Shown in pieces: positions 1 to 12,188 of a stretch of DNA of 64,000 bases. The notes beneath the pieces were generated by a model that was not told the DNA's origin, searched no databases, and saw nothing but the letters and a program-made list of their open reading frames with translations. Origin of the DNA: Lonicera japonica (lineage: Eukaryota > Streptophyta > Magnoliopsida > Dipsacales > Caprifoliaceae); NCBI GenBank assembly GCA_021464415.1, contig CM038463.1, positions 3,968,001-4,032,000 of the forward strand, written 5' to 3'. Each line of letters begins with the position of its first letter. Within the stretch, counting starts at the first letter, position 1. The position numbers and the translations under genes were made by a program.

Positions 1-429
1 TTGATTGATTGATTTTATGTTTCTTTTTCAATGATAATAGATCGACAAACAATTACTGTACAAATATAATAAGTCCATAAAGTTACGGATGATTGGTTAA
101 TTTGAAAATGCATATCAATTGTACTATCTCAGTTTGAACTTTTTATATGAAGTACGTCGTCATTCATATTTGTGATGAACTTTTTCTGGGACCTAATTAA
201 TTGACATTTGTTGCAATTAAGAGATTCGTTCTCGATCTTACCCATTCAGTAACTAATTAACCCATGGTCTTGTACAAAAAATAGATAAAAAAAATAGTGT
301 AGCTTGATTTTGTGCATCTAAAACTGTTTCTTTTACATATTTGACGCTTCGTTCTGCTTTAAACTTTCCAACTCTCTTCACTATTTATATCAAACACAAC
401 TTGTGGTTAATTAACCTTCATTTTCACAG
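1..429 (+). other. 3' part of the last intron of the IDD gene
   Basis: AT-rich and without coding signal. It ends in a T-rich tract and the cag acceptor at 427-429 that joins the zinc finger exon. An open frame runs back into it from 341 but has no family similarity before the acceptor, so that part is intron read-through. Confidence 0.7.
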
Positions 430-1450
430 GAGAGATAGCTTCATAACCCATAGAGCTTTTTGCGACGCACTAGCGGAAGAGAACAACAAAGTAAACCAAG
501 CAGGCCTAGTAATCCCGCCGGAGCCCCAACTCATGTCCTCAATGCCCTTAAATGCCACCACCACCAACACAACAATGGGCATGTCCGAATTCAACAGCTA
601 CGACCCCAAAAACCCACTAAGATCCATCCCTCAAGAACTCGTCCCCATGCCATTCAAGCCCATGAACATGTCCACTGGCATGTTCTCGAGCAGCTCAGGG
701 ACCCTCTTCGGTAGCCCTAAAAGCATGCCCTCGTCCTCATCTGGCCTCCAGCTTAGCTCAAACGGCCCTCCGAATTTCAACTACAGCCTCCAAGACGCTA
801 GCGCAGGTGCTGCGCCAGTATCTGGGGCAGCCCACATGTCAGCAACTGCATTGCTGCAAAAGGCCGCACAGATGGGCGCGACAGCTAGTAACAGTATCAA
901 TTCCCCAATGATGCAGAAGAGCTTCATTAGTAGCATGGCGGGTTCGGATCAAAGACCCCCCTCCTCGTTCGGCGCAATCCAACAACATAATAATTCCTAT
1001 GAGAATTTCCAGCCCCAAGGTGATTCAGGAGAATTTGGTGCACAAATGTTTAATAAAAGCCCACAAGAAGCTATGAGTGATATGGGAATGTTTAGTGAAA
1101 TGTTAATGGGAGGTGACCATCAAGGGCACGGTTTCATGAAGAATATGGAACATGAGGATCATAACAGTACTAATTCTGGTTTGATGCAGGGGAGGAATGT
1201 GATTGGGCGGAATTCGACCGGACCGTCGAGGTTCGGAGGGAGTGGCGGCCCAGGTTCCGGTGCTGGTAACGATATGTTGACCGTTGACTTTTTGGGAATT
1301 GGAGGATCGAGGCCTCCAAATTTGCATGAGCAACAACAAAGATTGGGGTTTGAAGCAATAAGTCAACAAAGAATGCAAGTAATGAATCCTTTTCAGCAAC
1401 ATATTTCACATTCTGATGCAGCAATGGAAAAGCCCATATGGGATGTTTGA
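430..1450 (+). CDS. IDD-family C2H2 zinc finger transcription factor, last exon (partial gene)
   Basis: Seen: the reading frame enters after a polypyrimidine-rich intron ending ...ttttcacag at 429 (phase 2, AG|G for Arg) and runs 339 residues to TGA at 1448-1450. It starts with RDSFITHRAFCDALAEE, the end of the fourth zinc finger of the INDETERMINATE DOMAIN family; an intron at this point is usual for IDD genes. The low-complexity Ser/Met/Asn-rich tail holds the two family C-terminal motifs: MSATALLQKAAQMGA and DMLTVDFLGIGG. The second motif has TVDFLG where many relatives have TRDFLG. The protein ends MEKPIWDV. Known: IDD proteins are nuclear DNA-binding regulators that work with GRAS proteins such as SCARECROW, SHORT-ROOT and DELLA, and the C-terminal motifs take part in those contacts. 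Inference: the TVDFLGIGG version suggests the IDD4/IDD5/IDD6 branch, but the DNA-binding fingers lie outside the window, so no symbol is given. Confidence 0.9.
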
Positions 1451-4236
1451 GAGTACTTGTTTAATGCATGTTCATTAATTCTCCGTAATATATTTATAGT
1501 TGTAGATCGAGGTAAGCCATGAGAGAACGAATAATATAATTACCGGCCATACAATGGTCGACAGTGATTGAGTGAGAAGTAACGACACAAGTATTAACTT
1601 ATTTGATCAACTTTTATAAACCAGCTGAGCTGATCGACGTGGTAATTAAACATTTGTAGGTGCATTGATTAATCAATGCATCTGATCGATCAGTTAGTCT
1701 AAAAAAAAAGGGTCAAATAAAGTCAGTCTATATATGTATCACGTACGTACTGTTCATGAGTACGTGAGAAACACCTTGCTAGCATTGGAATTCTGAATTT
1801 GGCCCCTGCAGGCACAATCATTGTCGGAAAGATACTTAATTATATAGTTTGTAAGATCGACTACCTCAAATGGTTTAATCAAGTTTGTATAATCAAAATT
1901 TGAGATGTCTTCTTTTTATTAGTTATTTAGTTTGTTATCTTCATAATGATCTGTTTTGTTTTATTATATTATATTATATTATATTATATAAATAAAGGAT
2001 TAAGACGAGAATAAGTACTGTAACTCTACTCATTCTTTATTATTTTGGTAAAAGCAAAAGTACAAAGTACATTTGAACTATATATATATATATGTTTGTA
2101 ATGAAATGTTGGAAAGACAAATTTATATATCATTAATGTCTGGTTTAATTCCCATGCAATTTTTCAGCCTTGTGAAATTAGGAACTGAGATTACCTATCA
2201 TCATTCAAAAAAACAAAAACTTAAAATACATGTGAAGATACATATATAGCATGTATATATATATATCAACCTACAATTTGTGGGGTTCACCTTTCTTAGT
2301 AGAAGCAGAAAGGATTCCTAGATTTGATTATTTATTGATACTCAGAATTAGAACCTAGATTGTTAATAATATGATGACCATAACGTTTGAAAAATAAATT
2401 TCCATCAACATTTCTAAATTTAATTTATAGAAATTAGAACGTTATGTTTATGTAATTTATTATTCAATTATTTAGGAATTTAGTTTGTTATTTTTCGGTT
2501 GTAGGAATCTTATGGAGTACGTTAGGATTCTAAAATAAAGCGCAAGTGATGTGAGTGCTCGCCTATTTTTTTTGCACATGTATCATTAAATTTGAAATGA
2601 AAACTTACATCTATAAATCAAAAGTTATGCCAGTTGACACTTTGCCATTAGGCTTACACTTTCATTGTTAAACATTTTTTAACTAATTTAAATTTTGATA
2701 GAAAGAGAGCGTGCACATACATTGCGTGTGCTAATTAAATATATGATTTTTAATCAAAATAATCATGCCAGGGATGAAATTGGAAATTCATTAATTTGGT
2801 GTCATAACTCCCTTTAAAAATATGCTCATTTTGCTTATTGTATCTATGCTTCTATACTATTAATAATTTAAGAAAATTCAATTATAGGAGTTGAATCCTT
2901 GACCTTATGCATCAGTTAACCACTTTGCCAAATACAATTACATGTGCTTGTTACTAAATTATTTCAAAAAATCGGTTATGATATTGCTCCCGACTCTAGC
3001 CAGTAGTAATATATGATAGCATAATTAATTTTGATCTCTTTATTTGATTAAGTCTACCTAGAAGATACTCTAAATAAAGTTTGTTTATGGATTATAGTGT
3101 ATTTGAGAGAAATGTTAAACATACAAAAAAAATACATATATATATAAAGTTACTTTTTTTTAAAAAAAAAGAAGAAGATATCTAAAGTTACTTTACAAAC
3201 ACGTGACGCTGATTTAAACAAATTGATGTAATTAGTAATGATCCCTAGATAATATATTAGTATCAAATGTCTTTATAGAATAACTTTTAATTTGTGAAGA
3301 TTTTTGCGTATATTCATTTTTCTTTTAATTTGAAGGAAAATAGATTAGTGTAGTTCATATCCAAAGAACATGCTTTTGAATTGCATGAATTGCTTTTAAA
3401 AAATTACTTAGACTAATTTACTAATAATATAACATTATTCAAAAGCACACACCTGAGTTCGAGAAATCCGGTGTTGGAGTGATTTGAAATTAGATATTTC
3501 TTTGTTGTTTTAGTAAAAGAGAGATTAAATAAAAGTAAAATAATATATATATATATATATATTTAAAGCAATTATAACTTTTTCTAAAGGCCAAGAGTTT
3601 ACTACTGTTTTCAGAAATTCTTTTCATTTTACTGTTATATTGTTTGGATTGATAAAAGTGAAGGGAATATTGAGGACATAATCAGTATATATGAAAAAAA
3701 AGAAAAAAGGAAAGCCATTGTTTTAAATTCATTGTATAGATGGTTAATATAAAAGGGAGTTCAAATTTGTAAGTCATCATCCAAGAAAGGTTATCGTGAC
3801 CTTATAATTAGTTAATATAAGAGGAAGTTCAAATTTGTAAGTCTTGTCAGAAAAATAAAGACAAAATTTTCTCTGTTGATTCTCCTTGAGCGAGAGTTCA
3901 CAAATTTGAAAGAAGAAAAATGTTGCCTATTTTTTCCCTTTTAATATTTGGACATAATAGCAATAATTTTGAAATACTAGAAATTAGGTAGAAGGGCTTA
4001 TTATACATTGATTTTTACCAAAAATCCAATGAATAATATTTTTTTGAATGAAGGGCTTATTTTTAATTGGTAATTTGAATGAAGGGCCTATTTTTAATTG
4101 GTAATTAGTGTAAGAGGCCTATTTTGTTTTATATTTTAAATGAATGTATTTGAATAAATTTAAATATCATTTAATTAATAAAAACATGTTATGTATTACT
4201 TAAATTACCATTTTTTATGAAATTTTCACAAAAAAT
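1451..4236. other. 3' UTR of the IDD gene and AT-rich intergenic DNA
   Basis: No gene is visible. The first few hundred bases after the stop are probably the 3' UTR. An ATATT microsatellite lies at about 1961-1990 and short TA runs occur near 2080, 2255 and 3540. Near 3745-3843 a roughly 75-bp segment containing GTTCAAATTTGTAAGTC is present twice. Confidence 0.5.
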
Positions 4237-4455
4237 ATGGATTGCAAAGTTCATATTGCAATAAAATATGAACTGCAAAGTTCATATTGCAGTGAAATAT
4301 GTACTGCAATATGAACTTTGCACTAAAAATATAGACTGCAAAGTTCACATTGCAGTAAAATATGGACTGCAATATGAACTTTGCACTAAAAATATGGACT
4401 GCAAAGTTCAATTGCAGTGAAATATGGACTGCAAAGTTCATATTGCAGTGAATTT
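4237..4455. repeat. Alternating-orientation palindromic repeat cluster
   Basis: Seven or eight copies of an approximately 30-bp unit built on TGCAAAGTTCATATTGCA, itself an imperfect palindrome, are spaced by ATGGAC/AAAATATG-type linkers. Some copies are reversed (TGCAATATGAACTTTGCA), so the cluster can fold into alternative hairpins. The open frame of about 70 residues crossing it on the minus strand is only a translation of the repeat. Confidence 0.75.
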
Positions 4456-4722
4456 TAATGCATATTGATATTTTTTTAGTTTATTTTAAGGGTTGGGATG
4501 TCTTTTAAATAAAAAAAAAGACACATGTCAGTCCATTATGCAATTGAATAGTTTATTTAAAAAAATTATTCATTTTATAATGAGTGTGAAAAAAAAGACA
4601 CATTCATATTATCAATAAAATAAAAAATAGGCCCTTTATTTTATTCCTTGGCCTTAAAAATCTTTCTCTAATAAGTTTTTCATTAATTTGGAAATATTGT
4701 ATATAATTCATTAATTTGGTTG

Positions 4723-5184
4723 TGTTAAATTTATTATAATTGCATTTTATAATAATTTAAAACTCTTTAAAAGTTTCTTTTTATTATAATTGATTTTATA
4801 ATAATTTAAAACTCTTTAAAAGGCTAAGTTCTTGAACGGTTAAAGGTTTCTTTGATAAAAAAATAAACTTAAGTAAAAAATAAACTGCACTTTCAAATTG
4901 GTGCCTCTCCCTACCCAATATATATGTTGCTTCTATTCCAATCAGTGCAGCGGCTTATAACTAAACATTTATACATATCAAGATGAATACATAAAAAGTT
5001 CTTGATATGTTAAGAGAAGGATTAAGGAAGAGAAACTTCAATGCATCAATTAAAAATTTAAACATTCAAGGATAAATTCTAATAGATCAAGTACGCTTCC
5101 ACTTAATTATTTATGATTTGAGTATGTTATATAATGATTCTTGATTAATATTTTAAAAATTGTTAAATTATATTATTGCTAACA
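4723..5184 (+). repeat. 5' LTR of the short LTR element
   Basis: Begins TGTTAAAT and ends CTAACA; the primer binding site follows at 5187-5197. It pairs with the copy ending at 6983. Confidence 0.6.
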
Positions 5185-5355
5185 TGTGGTATTAGAGGAA
5201 GGTTTTGAATCGTTGTATATATATCTTCACTAAAATTGTAATTGAATAGAATTATTTTATTTTAAAAAAATTATATTCGAACTTGATGGGTCAAGTTCGG
5301 CGGACTGATTTTTGGGATTGTATTGGTGAATATAGAATTCATGATGTAAATATTA

Positions 5356-5664
5356 GGCTTCGTTTGATAGCAACATGGAAAATGAAAATAAAAATAACTA
5401 ATTTTGGTGAGAAGATGAAAAATAAGTTGAGGGATATGGTGAGATTAACTCTTGCTTTTTGCTTTTTTTTCATGACAAAATTTTCTTTGGGTGATAGTGG
5501 AGAAAATTTTTCCACAAAATATTAAAGGAGGATGGAGGACCTATACTCACAAAAATGAGTATGAGATGGATTGTATCTCACCGTATGCCTCAACTTATTT
5601 TCCATTTTCTCACCCAAATTAGTTGTTTTTATTTTCATTTTCCATGTTGCTATCAAACGGAGCC
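5356..5664. mobile_element. Tourist-like MITE (PIF/Harbinger type)
   Basis: Inverted repeats of roughly 85-90 bp start GGCTTCGTTTGATAGCAACA on the left and, read from the right, GGCTCCGTTTGATAGCAACA. TTA flanks both sides (5353-5355 and 5665-5667), the usual target duplication of this superfamily. Several short open frames of 60-80 residues run through it; none is a gene. Confidence 0.85.
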
Positions 5665-6299
5665 TTAATGTCGAGCAAAATTTTCCCGCCGTACCAATTC
5701 CACCACGTTTGTTCATGCATCATTCTTATAAAAGTATGCCTGAGCATTTATGGGCTTAGATGTACTTATACATACTTATACATTAGCAATTTTAGCACCG
5801 CCAAATAATTATTAGATCTAGCATTTGAGTCAAATTTGAACCAAAAAATAAAAAGGAAATAAAAATCAAAATGCTCAGATCTAAACCAAAAAGGAAAAAT
5901 GGTAAAAACAAACTTAGAATGAGGTGTGAAGGATAATGCGACGATGAGAAAGATTGTGTGAAAACCTAACATCATGTACAAAGTTCAAAAATTAGATTAA
6001 GAACATGGGTTTTGAGTTATTCGATTTGATTTTAAAGATACTAAATTGGACCAAAAAGGGGGAAATTAGTGAGGCTGGCTAGGGTTTTGGCAATGCATGG
6101 AGAACACATATGAAAGAGAAAGAAGCTATGACGAAAATAGTGTGTACGAGCTTTGGATCAGTGGGAAAATAAAAGCGTCATTTTTTAGTGGGAAAGTGAA
6201 AAAGCAACGATGAGGAGAGATGGATTGAAGGTAGTGAGGAGTTATGGTTTGAATGTTTGTATATATCACTTATATCCCACGACGACGTTTTGTGTATAA

Positions 6300-6552
6300 A
6301 ATATGGCTATCTTTGGCAGTCACAAACTTAAGTTTTATTACTTTATGACTTTTTAATAATTTATCACTATTGATGGCAGTGATAAAGGATCTGAAATATT
6401 GTCACTGCCAATAGCAACAATAATGTAATACATATACGTATATCTTTTAAACCTTTGTGACCGTCAATGATGATCTTAAGCATTGTGGCTGCCATTGGCA
6501 GTCACAAAAGTAGCGAGATTAATAGTCATAATTTGGCATTTTTCGTGTAGTG
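6300..6552 (-). mobile_element. CACTA (En/Spm-like) terminal region fragment
   Basis: Read on the minus strand from 6552, the sequence begins CACTACACGAAAAATGCC, the typical CACTA terminus. Repeated subterminal motifs follow (GTGACTGCCAA and GGCAGTCACAAA, near 6310, 6400, 6480 and 6500). I could not find the opposite end. Confidence 0.6.
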
Positions 6553-6983
6553 TTATAATTGCACTTTGTAATAATTTACGGCTCTTTAAAGGACTAGATA
6601 ATAATTATAGACTAGTTCTTGAATTGGTTTGAAGGTTTTAAGCGGTTAATTACGGTTTATTTGATTTGTAAGAAACAAGCTTAACTGTTCTTTTAAATCG
6701 GGGCCTCTCCCTACCCAATATATATGTCATTTCTATTCCCATTAGTGTAGCGACTTATAATTAAACATTTATATATATCAAGATGAACACACAAAGTTTT
6801 TGATATCTTAAGAGAAGGGTTAAGGAAGATAAACACCAATTCTTCAATTAAGGATTTAAGCATTCAAGGATAAATCCTAATGGATCAAGGTATGCTTCCA
6901 CTTAATTATTTATGATTTGAGTGTGTTATACAATGATTCTTGATTGATTTTTTAAGAATTGTTAAATTCCATTCTTACTAACA
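6553..6983 (+). repeat. 3' LTR, 5' end cut by a CACTA-type terminus
   Basis: Matches the left LTR from ATAATTGCA onward and ends CTAACA. Its 5' end abuts CGTGTAGTG at 6544-6552, so the first bases of this LTR are missing or replaced. Confidence 0.55.
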
Positions 6984-8567
6984 TAATGTTCATAATACAT
7001 TAATTAAATTTTGTTTTTCAATCATAAATATAAACATAAAACAAACAATCTCTCATGTATGTAAGAAATTGAATGTTATTCTCACGATAGTCATATTTGA
7101 ACAATCTTCTTTGTAGTTCACTTCAATAGATGAGCTCTACCCTATGAAGCACTAACGTGGGTGTCAGATTTGACAGTGACATGATTTAGGTGCGGTGATT
7201 CAAAAAAAATTAAAAAGTAGGATACAGGTTTAAGGGTGGTAAAATAAAAATATAAACTAAATTAATTAAATAAATTGTATATTTGAGAATTGCCTATATT
7301 TACGAGAACTAGGTTTTATTTTTTTATAATTATGATAACAAAACTAAGGTTTCATAGCAGTGAGAAGAAATTTGATAGAGAAGAAACTTTACGAACCAAT
7401 CGTGTTAGAGACTTTGTGTCATTTGTGAGTTTGGATGATCATATTTGCTTGTTTAGTCTTGAAGCTTGTGTATTATATAAAAAGATTTGAGATTTTAAAT
7501 TAAAGTGAAATTTTTTGTGGGGCCATGTCTTATCTTACGTGTATATATATATATATATTGTTGACCTAAAAGGACATTAATCTTGTTTTAATAATAACAA
7601 TAAGATAATCATTTATAATTTAACACGTTTGTTCAATCACTTATAGTCATAAACTTATCCCATTCACTATTGATCATTCATGTAACAAAGAATTACAACT
7701 GACAACCCAAACCGAAATCATCATCACAAGTTCACAATCAACACAAGCGTACTTCATATGACTATCATTGATCAAGAAGCAAGACTTACTCTCTAGAAAA
7801 GAGCAAGTGAAAAAATAAGAAACGGTTTAAGCATTCGAAGACTCGAAGAACCGATATTTCAGTGAGTGCTTAGTTTATATGTAAAGTTTCTCTTTTGACC
7901 AATCTAATTGTTCAAATATAATCTTGCATCATTTATAGATTAATTAAAATAGACTTGAGATTGAATTTATTTGAAAACAACATATTTTATAAATAGATTT
8001 TTTAAATAAATTCTAATTAATTCATACGAATGATTTTTGTACCAAAAAAAATTGGATGTCTTAGAAATATGTTGAGAACATCCTCCAATCATTAAAATAA
8101 ATTTTGGATCAAAATTGGAAAAGTCAAAAAGTTAACGTTTTAGCCTCATGGACAAAAGCCATCAATCGACTGATGAATTTTGCTTAGTCGCTGATCCTTC
8201 AAAAAACAGTCGTACTTTTAATTTTTGCCTTGTTTTAAGGTAACAACTCTATATAACCATAAAAATGGCCATATACTATTTGAACTATATATTGGAGGTC
8301 CAAGACACTTCTAAAATACTTTGAATCATTATTTCAACTCATTATTCCTCTAATACAACTTTTTAAAATATTTAATTCTTTGTTTTGATCAATCCATTAA
8401 ATCTTGATTTATAAACTTTGATCAAATTTGATAACTCTAGAGTGAGTTTCATCCAACATCCTTGTATACTCTTGAGAGTTATTACATATTAATGTGTATT
8501 ACCAAAAAAACTTTATTCATTTGTGATAGGTTTTCTCATTGTTGAGTAAGAATGTTGTTGTGAATGT
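6984..8567. other. AT-rich intergenic DNA without visible gene
   Basis: Only short chance frames are seen, such as 7290-7490. A TA run lies at about 7543-7558. Nothing recognisable. Confidence 0.5.
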
Positions 8568-10168
8568 TTTAAATACTCGCAAGTGCACAAATCGAATACT
8601 AGTATAGCTTAGGCAAGTGCAAGGTCGAACCCTAGGGACTTAACGGATAGAACGTACGTATCTCTCTCACTAATTCTAATTAATTTCTAATATAGCTTAG
8701 AAATTGAATAGGATGATTTATCAACTAAAAAATACGAATAAAATAATAAACTAATAAAAATACTAATGAAATAATCAATTAATAAAATACTAGGGTGGCG
8801 GAGTCATATATTTGGTATCATATTCCTAATATTCATGCCCACCAAACTCTATTCTCTGTCTCGTACTAATTTGGTCTCTCGACTTTATTAGGTGCAGAAT
8901 ATAAATCCAATTAAGTCCAATTAATTTATAAAATTCAATTATTAACTCTTCCACAGCCAAACGTATGTATAAAATCAAAACACTCATTATATCCGTCAGA
9001 ACACACTCTATATTCGCTCTTAACAAATCATAAGGTGAATCCAACAAAAAAATAACGAGAATCCAATTTTATTTTTTATCAATTAAAATAGGCATTCAGT
9101 AGAAAAAAATATTTTTAACATTAAAGCATTAAATTGGTAGAGTCAATTGGCATGGATACGTGCAAGGGAATCAATCAAATATACTCATCCTCAACCCTAG
9201 AAAATAACCTATCCTAGCATGCTTGAAATTGAAACACAAAACATAATTATATAATGCATAATTAAATAAATAAAATACTTACTTGATATGCGCAATTAAA
9301 TTGAAGAAGAACAATCTTAAATTAATAACATAAGATAGTCCACTTTAAAATAAATAAAAGTGTTGCTCTTTAATTAATCAAAAGAAAAGAAGAAGAAAAT
9401 TAAAACTTTAATAAAATCAATCTTTCTCCAAAAGTTACTGTGCACGGTTAATGAAGAATAGGAAAAAGAAGGAATAAAAATACTAATTGAGGCTACTGTG
9501 TAATCCAAAAGAAAGAACGGAGAAATAAATAAATAAATAAATAAAGACTGCTCCTCGATTAACGTGTAAAAAAAGGGAAGAATAAATTTGCAGCTATGTA
9601 TATAATTATCGAAAACCGTGTAAGAGGAAAAATAAATTGTGGCTGCTGTTTATCGGAAAGAAAGAAAGAAAAGAAAGGAAAAATAAAAATAAAAGTAAAG
9701 CCCCCTTCTAGTTGATTGCTCGGCTGCTATTTATAAGGAGATGATGAATTAGCTTGCTGGGTTTGAGAATTGGGATGAGATGGGCTGCTGCAGAGTGGGT
9801 TGCTTAACTAATGCATTGGGCTTTCTATTTTAATTGGCCCGCTGGAATTAATTCTATTGGCAAACTGATCTTATTTCGGCCATAACTTTGCGCTTCGAAC
9901 TCCGATTGACACAAGGTTTTCGCCCACGCGTAGCTAACTCAAAAATATAGAACTTTCGTCTATGGAGTTTTCTTCAAATTCCGTACGGATTAATGCCAGA
10001 AATTTCTTAAACTTAGACCTTGTGTGCAGCCATTTTTTCCTTCAATTGCAAACTTCTCGATTTAATTCCAAATACCTGAAAAGCTCAAAAAACGCAACAA
10101 ACGTAGTAATATATGCTCTTCAAGATATATATTAGTGCCCTAAATTGTACCAATTTCTTGGCACATCA
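8568..10168 (+). mobile_element. Solo LTR, probably of a Ty3/gypsy retrotransposon
   Basis: A 1.6-kb unit flanked by the 5-bp direct repeat AATGT (8563-8567 and 10169-10173). Near its start it carries ACTCGCAAGTGCACAAATCG and, later, GGTCGAACCCTAGGGAC, a pair commonly met at the start of gypsy (Tat-lineage-like) LTRs. It ends TTGGCACATCA. No internal retroviral frame or second LTR is present, so this fits loss by LTR-LTR recombination. The frame at 8826-9047 (-) is inside the LTR and is not a gene. Confidence 0.65.
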
Positions 10169-10173
10169 AATGT

Positions 10174-11043
10174 ATCTTGTATGAGTGTAGTGATTAGAAT
10201 TACACTTGCAAGAATATTTGATTTTCACTCGTAAAAAAATCGGTTAGTGGAATTTCTTGAGAGAACTACTCTAGCATTGACATATGGTCTAAACAACTGA
10301 ACGGCGTGAACAAAATATCGTGATTCATTTGGTTTTATCTCTCTAAACTCAAGAACTCTATTTACTATTATTCATACTTGTTGCTTGTCATTCTGATCGC
10401 TAGCATTGCTAATCTTCTTGATATATATATAGTTAAATATTTGATTTTCAAATATTCACTTAGATATATTTTTTTAATTCCGCATTATTTATTAAAAACC
10501 ATATTCACCCCCTTCTAGGCCGACCATATATTAAAACCAATTTTCTTCTTCTACTTATTTTTTTTAAATATCAATTTAAATATATTTTTTGTTGAAAAAG
10601 GTCTATTTAAAATTTAAAAAAAGAAAGAGAAATTATACTATTTTCGAATCCTATTCGAGTCTCAAATAAATTTCCTGAAGAATCATTATCGAATCGAAAG
10701 TTAAAAAATTAATAACAATTTTCCTTGGGTGCGAATCGAGGTTGCAATGCAGCTGAGTGGATTCAGCGACCCTTTAAATGAATCCATGCTTGATGGGCTT
10801 TACGACAAGTAGTATAACTGCTCATTTTTCGAACCTTGTTAGAAGTATTTTGAGGAGTCAGTTGATTAACCTTTTAGGAAATGGTGATGTAAGAGTGACA
10901 TCATGTTGATAAAATTATGGGAATCATAATGAAAACAAGACTTCATCTAAGAGCTCGAGAGTAACTGTACAATTTCAAATTGTTAAAAGTAATTTCAAAA
11001 ATCTTTTAAAAAATGATTTTATTTGAAAGGACTAGCTTCATTT
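10174..11043. other. Intergenic DNA without visible gene
   Basis: AT-rich. A short piece at about 10738-10810 has higher GC and a brief open frame but no family I recognise. Nothing else is supported. Confidence 0.4.
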
Positions 11044-11051
11044 ATGCATTC

Positions 11052-11653
11052 TAGGAGTGTTGTCAGAAATCCGAAAACCGAACGAACGAACCGAACCGAT
11101 CCGTTGTAATCCGAAATTTCCCGAACTGAAAAAAAAACCGAAACCGAAATAAAAAACCGAAACCGAAACCGATTGATTTGGGTCAGTATGGGTTGGGGAT
11201 TCGGGGTCCCCGAATTGGACCGAAAAAACCGAATCTTTAAAAAAAATATTTGCTAACTTAATGTAATTACTTAAGTTGTCTTACAATATGTTGAAGAAAA
11301 AAAAAAGAAACTTTCTTACAACATTTACATTATATAAATGACCTAACCCTATGGATTATTTACATTTATAAATAATTACTTAGGCTAATTATTAAAATAA
11401 ATACATTATATAATTTTTTTTGTTGCACCTTTTGAGTGAATTTATATTTTTAGTGCAAATTTGAACTAAAATTTTAACAATACAAAAAAAACCGAATGAG
11501 ACCGAACCGAACCGAAACCGAATAATTTGGGGAGGGTTTGGGTTTCATAGGTACGAAAATCGAAACCGAACCGAACCGAAACCGAATTATAAAATTTGGG
11601 GAGGGTTTGGGGTACCCTAGTTTCTACCCCGACCGAAACCGAAAACACCCCTA
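11052..11653. mobile_element. Non-autonomous hAT-type element
   Basis: Ends are TAGGAGTGTTGTC on the left and, in reverse, TAGGGGTGTTTTC on the right (11 of 13 matching). An 8-bp direct duplication ATGCATTC lies at 11044-11051 and 11654-11661, the hAT length. Subterminal arrays of ACCGAAACCGAACCGA-like units fill both ends, some of them in the minus-strand frame 11466-11648. No transposase is present. Confidence 0.85.
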
Positions 11654-11853
11654 ATGCATTCCATCAATTTTTTTAACTCTAGTCCTTTTATTAAAGTTTA
11701 AAAAGGAAAAAAATAATAATAAAAAAGAAGAAGTTATCTATAATACAAATCAAGGAACTTGATGTGACCACTGTCCTAGGTGGAAATTTTATTTTTTTTA
11801 CTTATACAACATCTTTTTATTTTATTTATTCTCTCTCTAACAATAATTATTAA

Positions 11854-12188
11854 AGCGGTGTTTGGTTGAAATTTTAAAATCAAGTTTTTAAAATTTACTT
11901 CACACTTCCCAAAATTTACTTCACTTTACTTTCTCTCTCATAAAATTTTTAAAACACCATAACTTTAAATTCAAAAATCGAAATCAGATAAAAAAAATAT
12001 ATTTGAAATCAACTTATCGAGATCTATAAAATAAGAACCATTGTGACTATTTTTTGAATTTTTTAATGAGTTTTTTGAATTGGTTGAAAAAAACTCCAGC
12101 AAAAATTAAATTAACTTTTCAACTTAATTTCACATTTCCCAAAAATTTATCTAAAAAATATGTTTTAAAATCTCAGCCAAACAAGCAC
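11854..12188. mobile_element. Tourist-like MITE
   Basis: The left end AGCGGTGTTTGGTTGAAATT pairs with the right end read in reverse, GTGCTTGTTTGGCTGAGATT. TAA flanks at 11851-11853 and 12189-12191. AT-rich interior, no coding signal. Confidence 0.65.

Larger units (their letters stand above)
4723..6983 (+). mobile_element. Remnant of a short non-autonomous LTR retrotransposon, invaded by other elements
   Basis: Two direct repeats of about 430-460 bp lie at 4723-5184 and about 6553-6983. They share long stretches, for example GGCCTCTCCCTACCCAATAT and the AACATTTATA...ATATCAAGATGAA block. The left repeat ends in CA and is followed, after two bases, by TGGTATTAGAG, close to the plant initiator-Met tRNA primer binding site (TGGTATCAGAGC). 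That order (LTR, 2-nt gap, PBS) is diagnostic. The left copy carries a small internal duplication of its first 40 bp. The interior of about 1.37 kb has no gag-pol frame and contains a Tourist MITE and a CACTA-type terminus. No 5-bp target duplication is evident, so the element is old or its ends are damaged. Confidence 0.65.
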
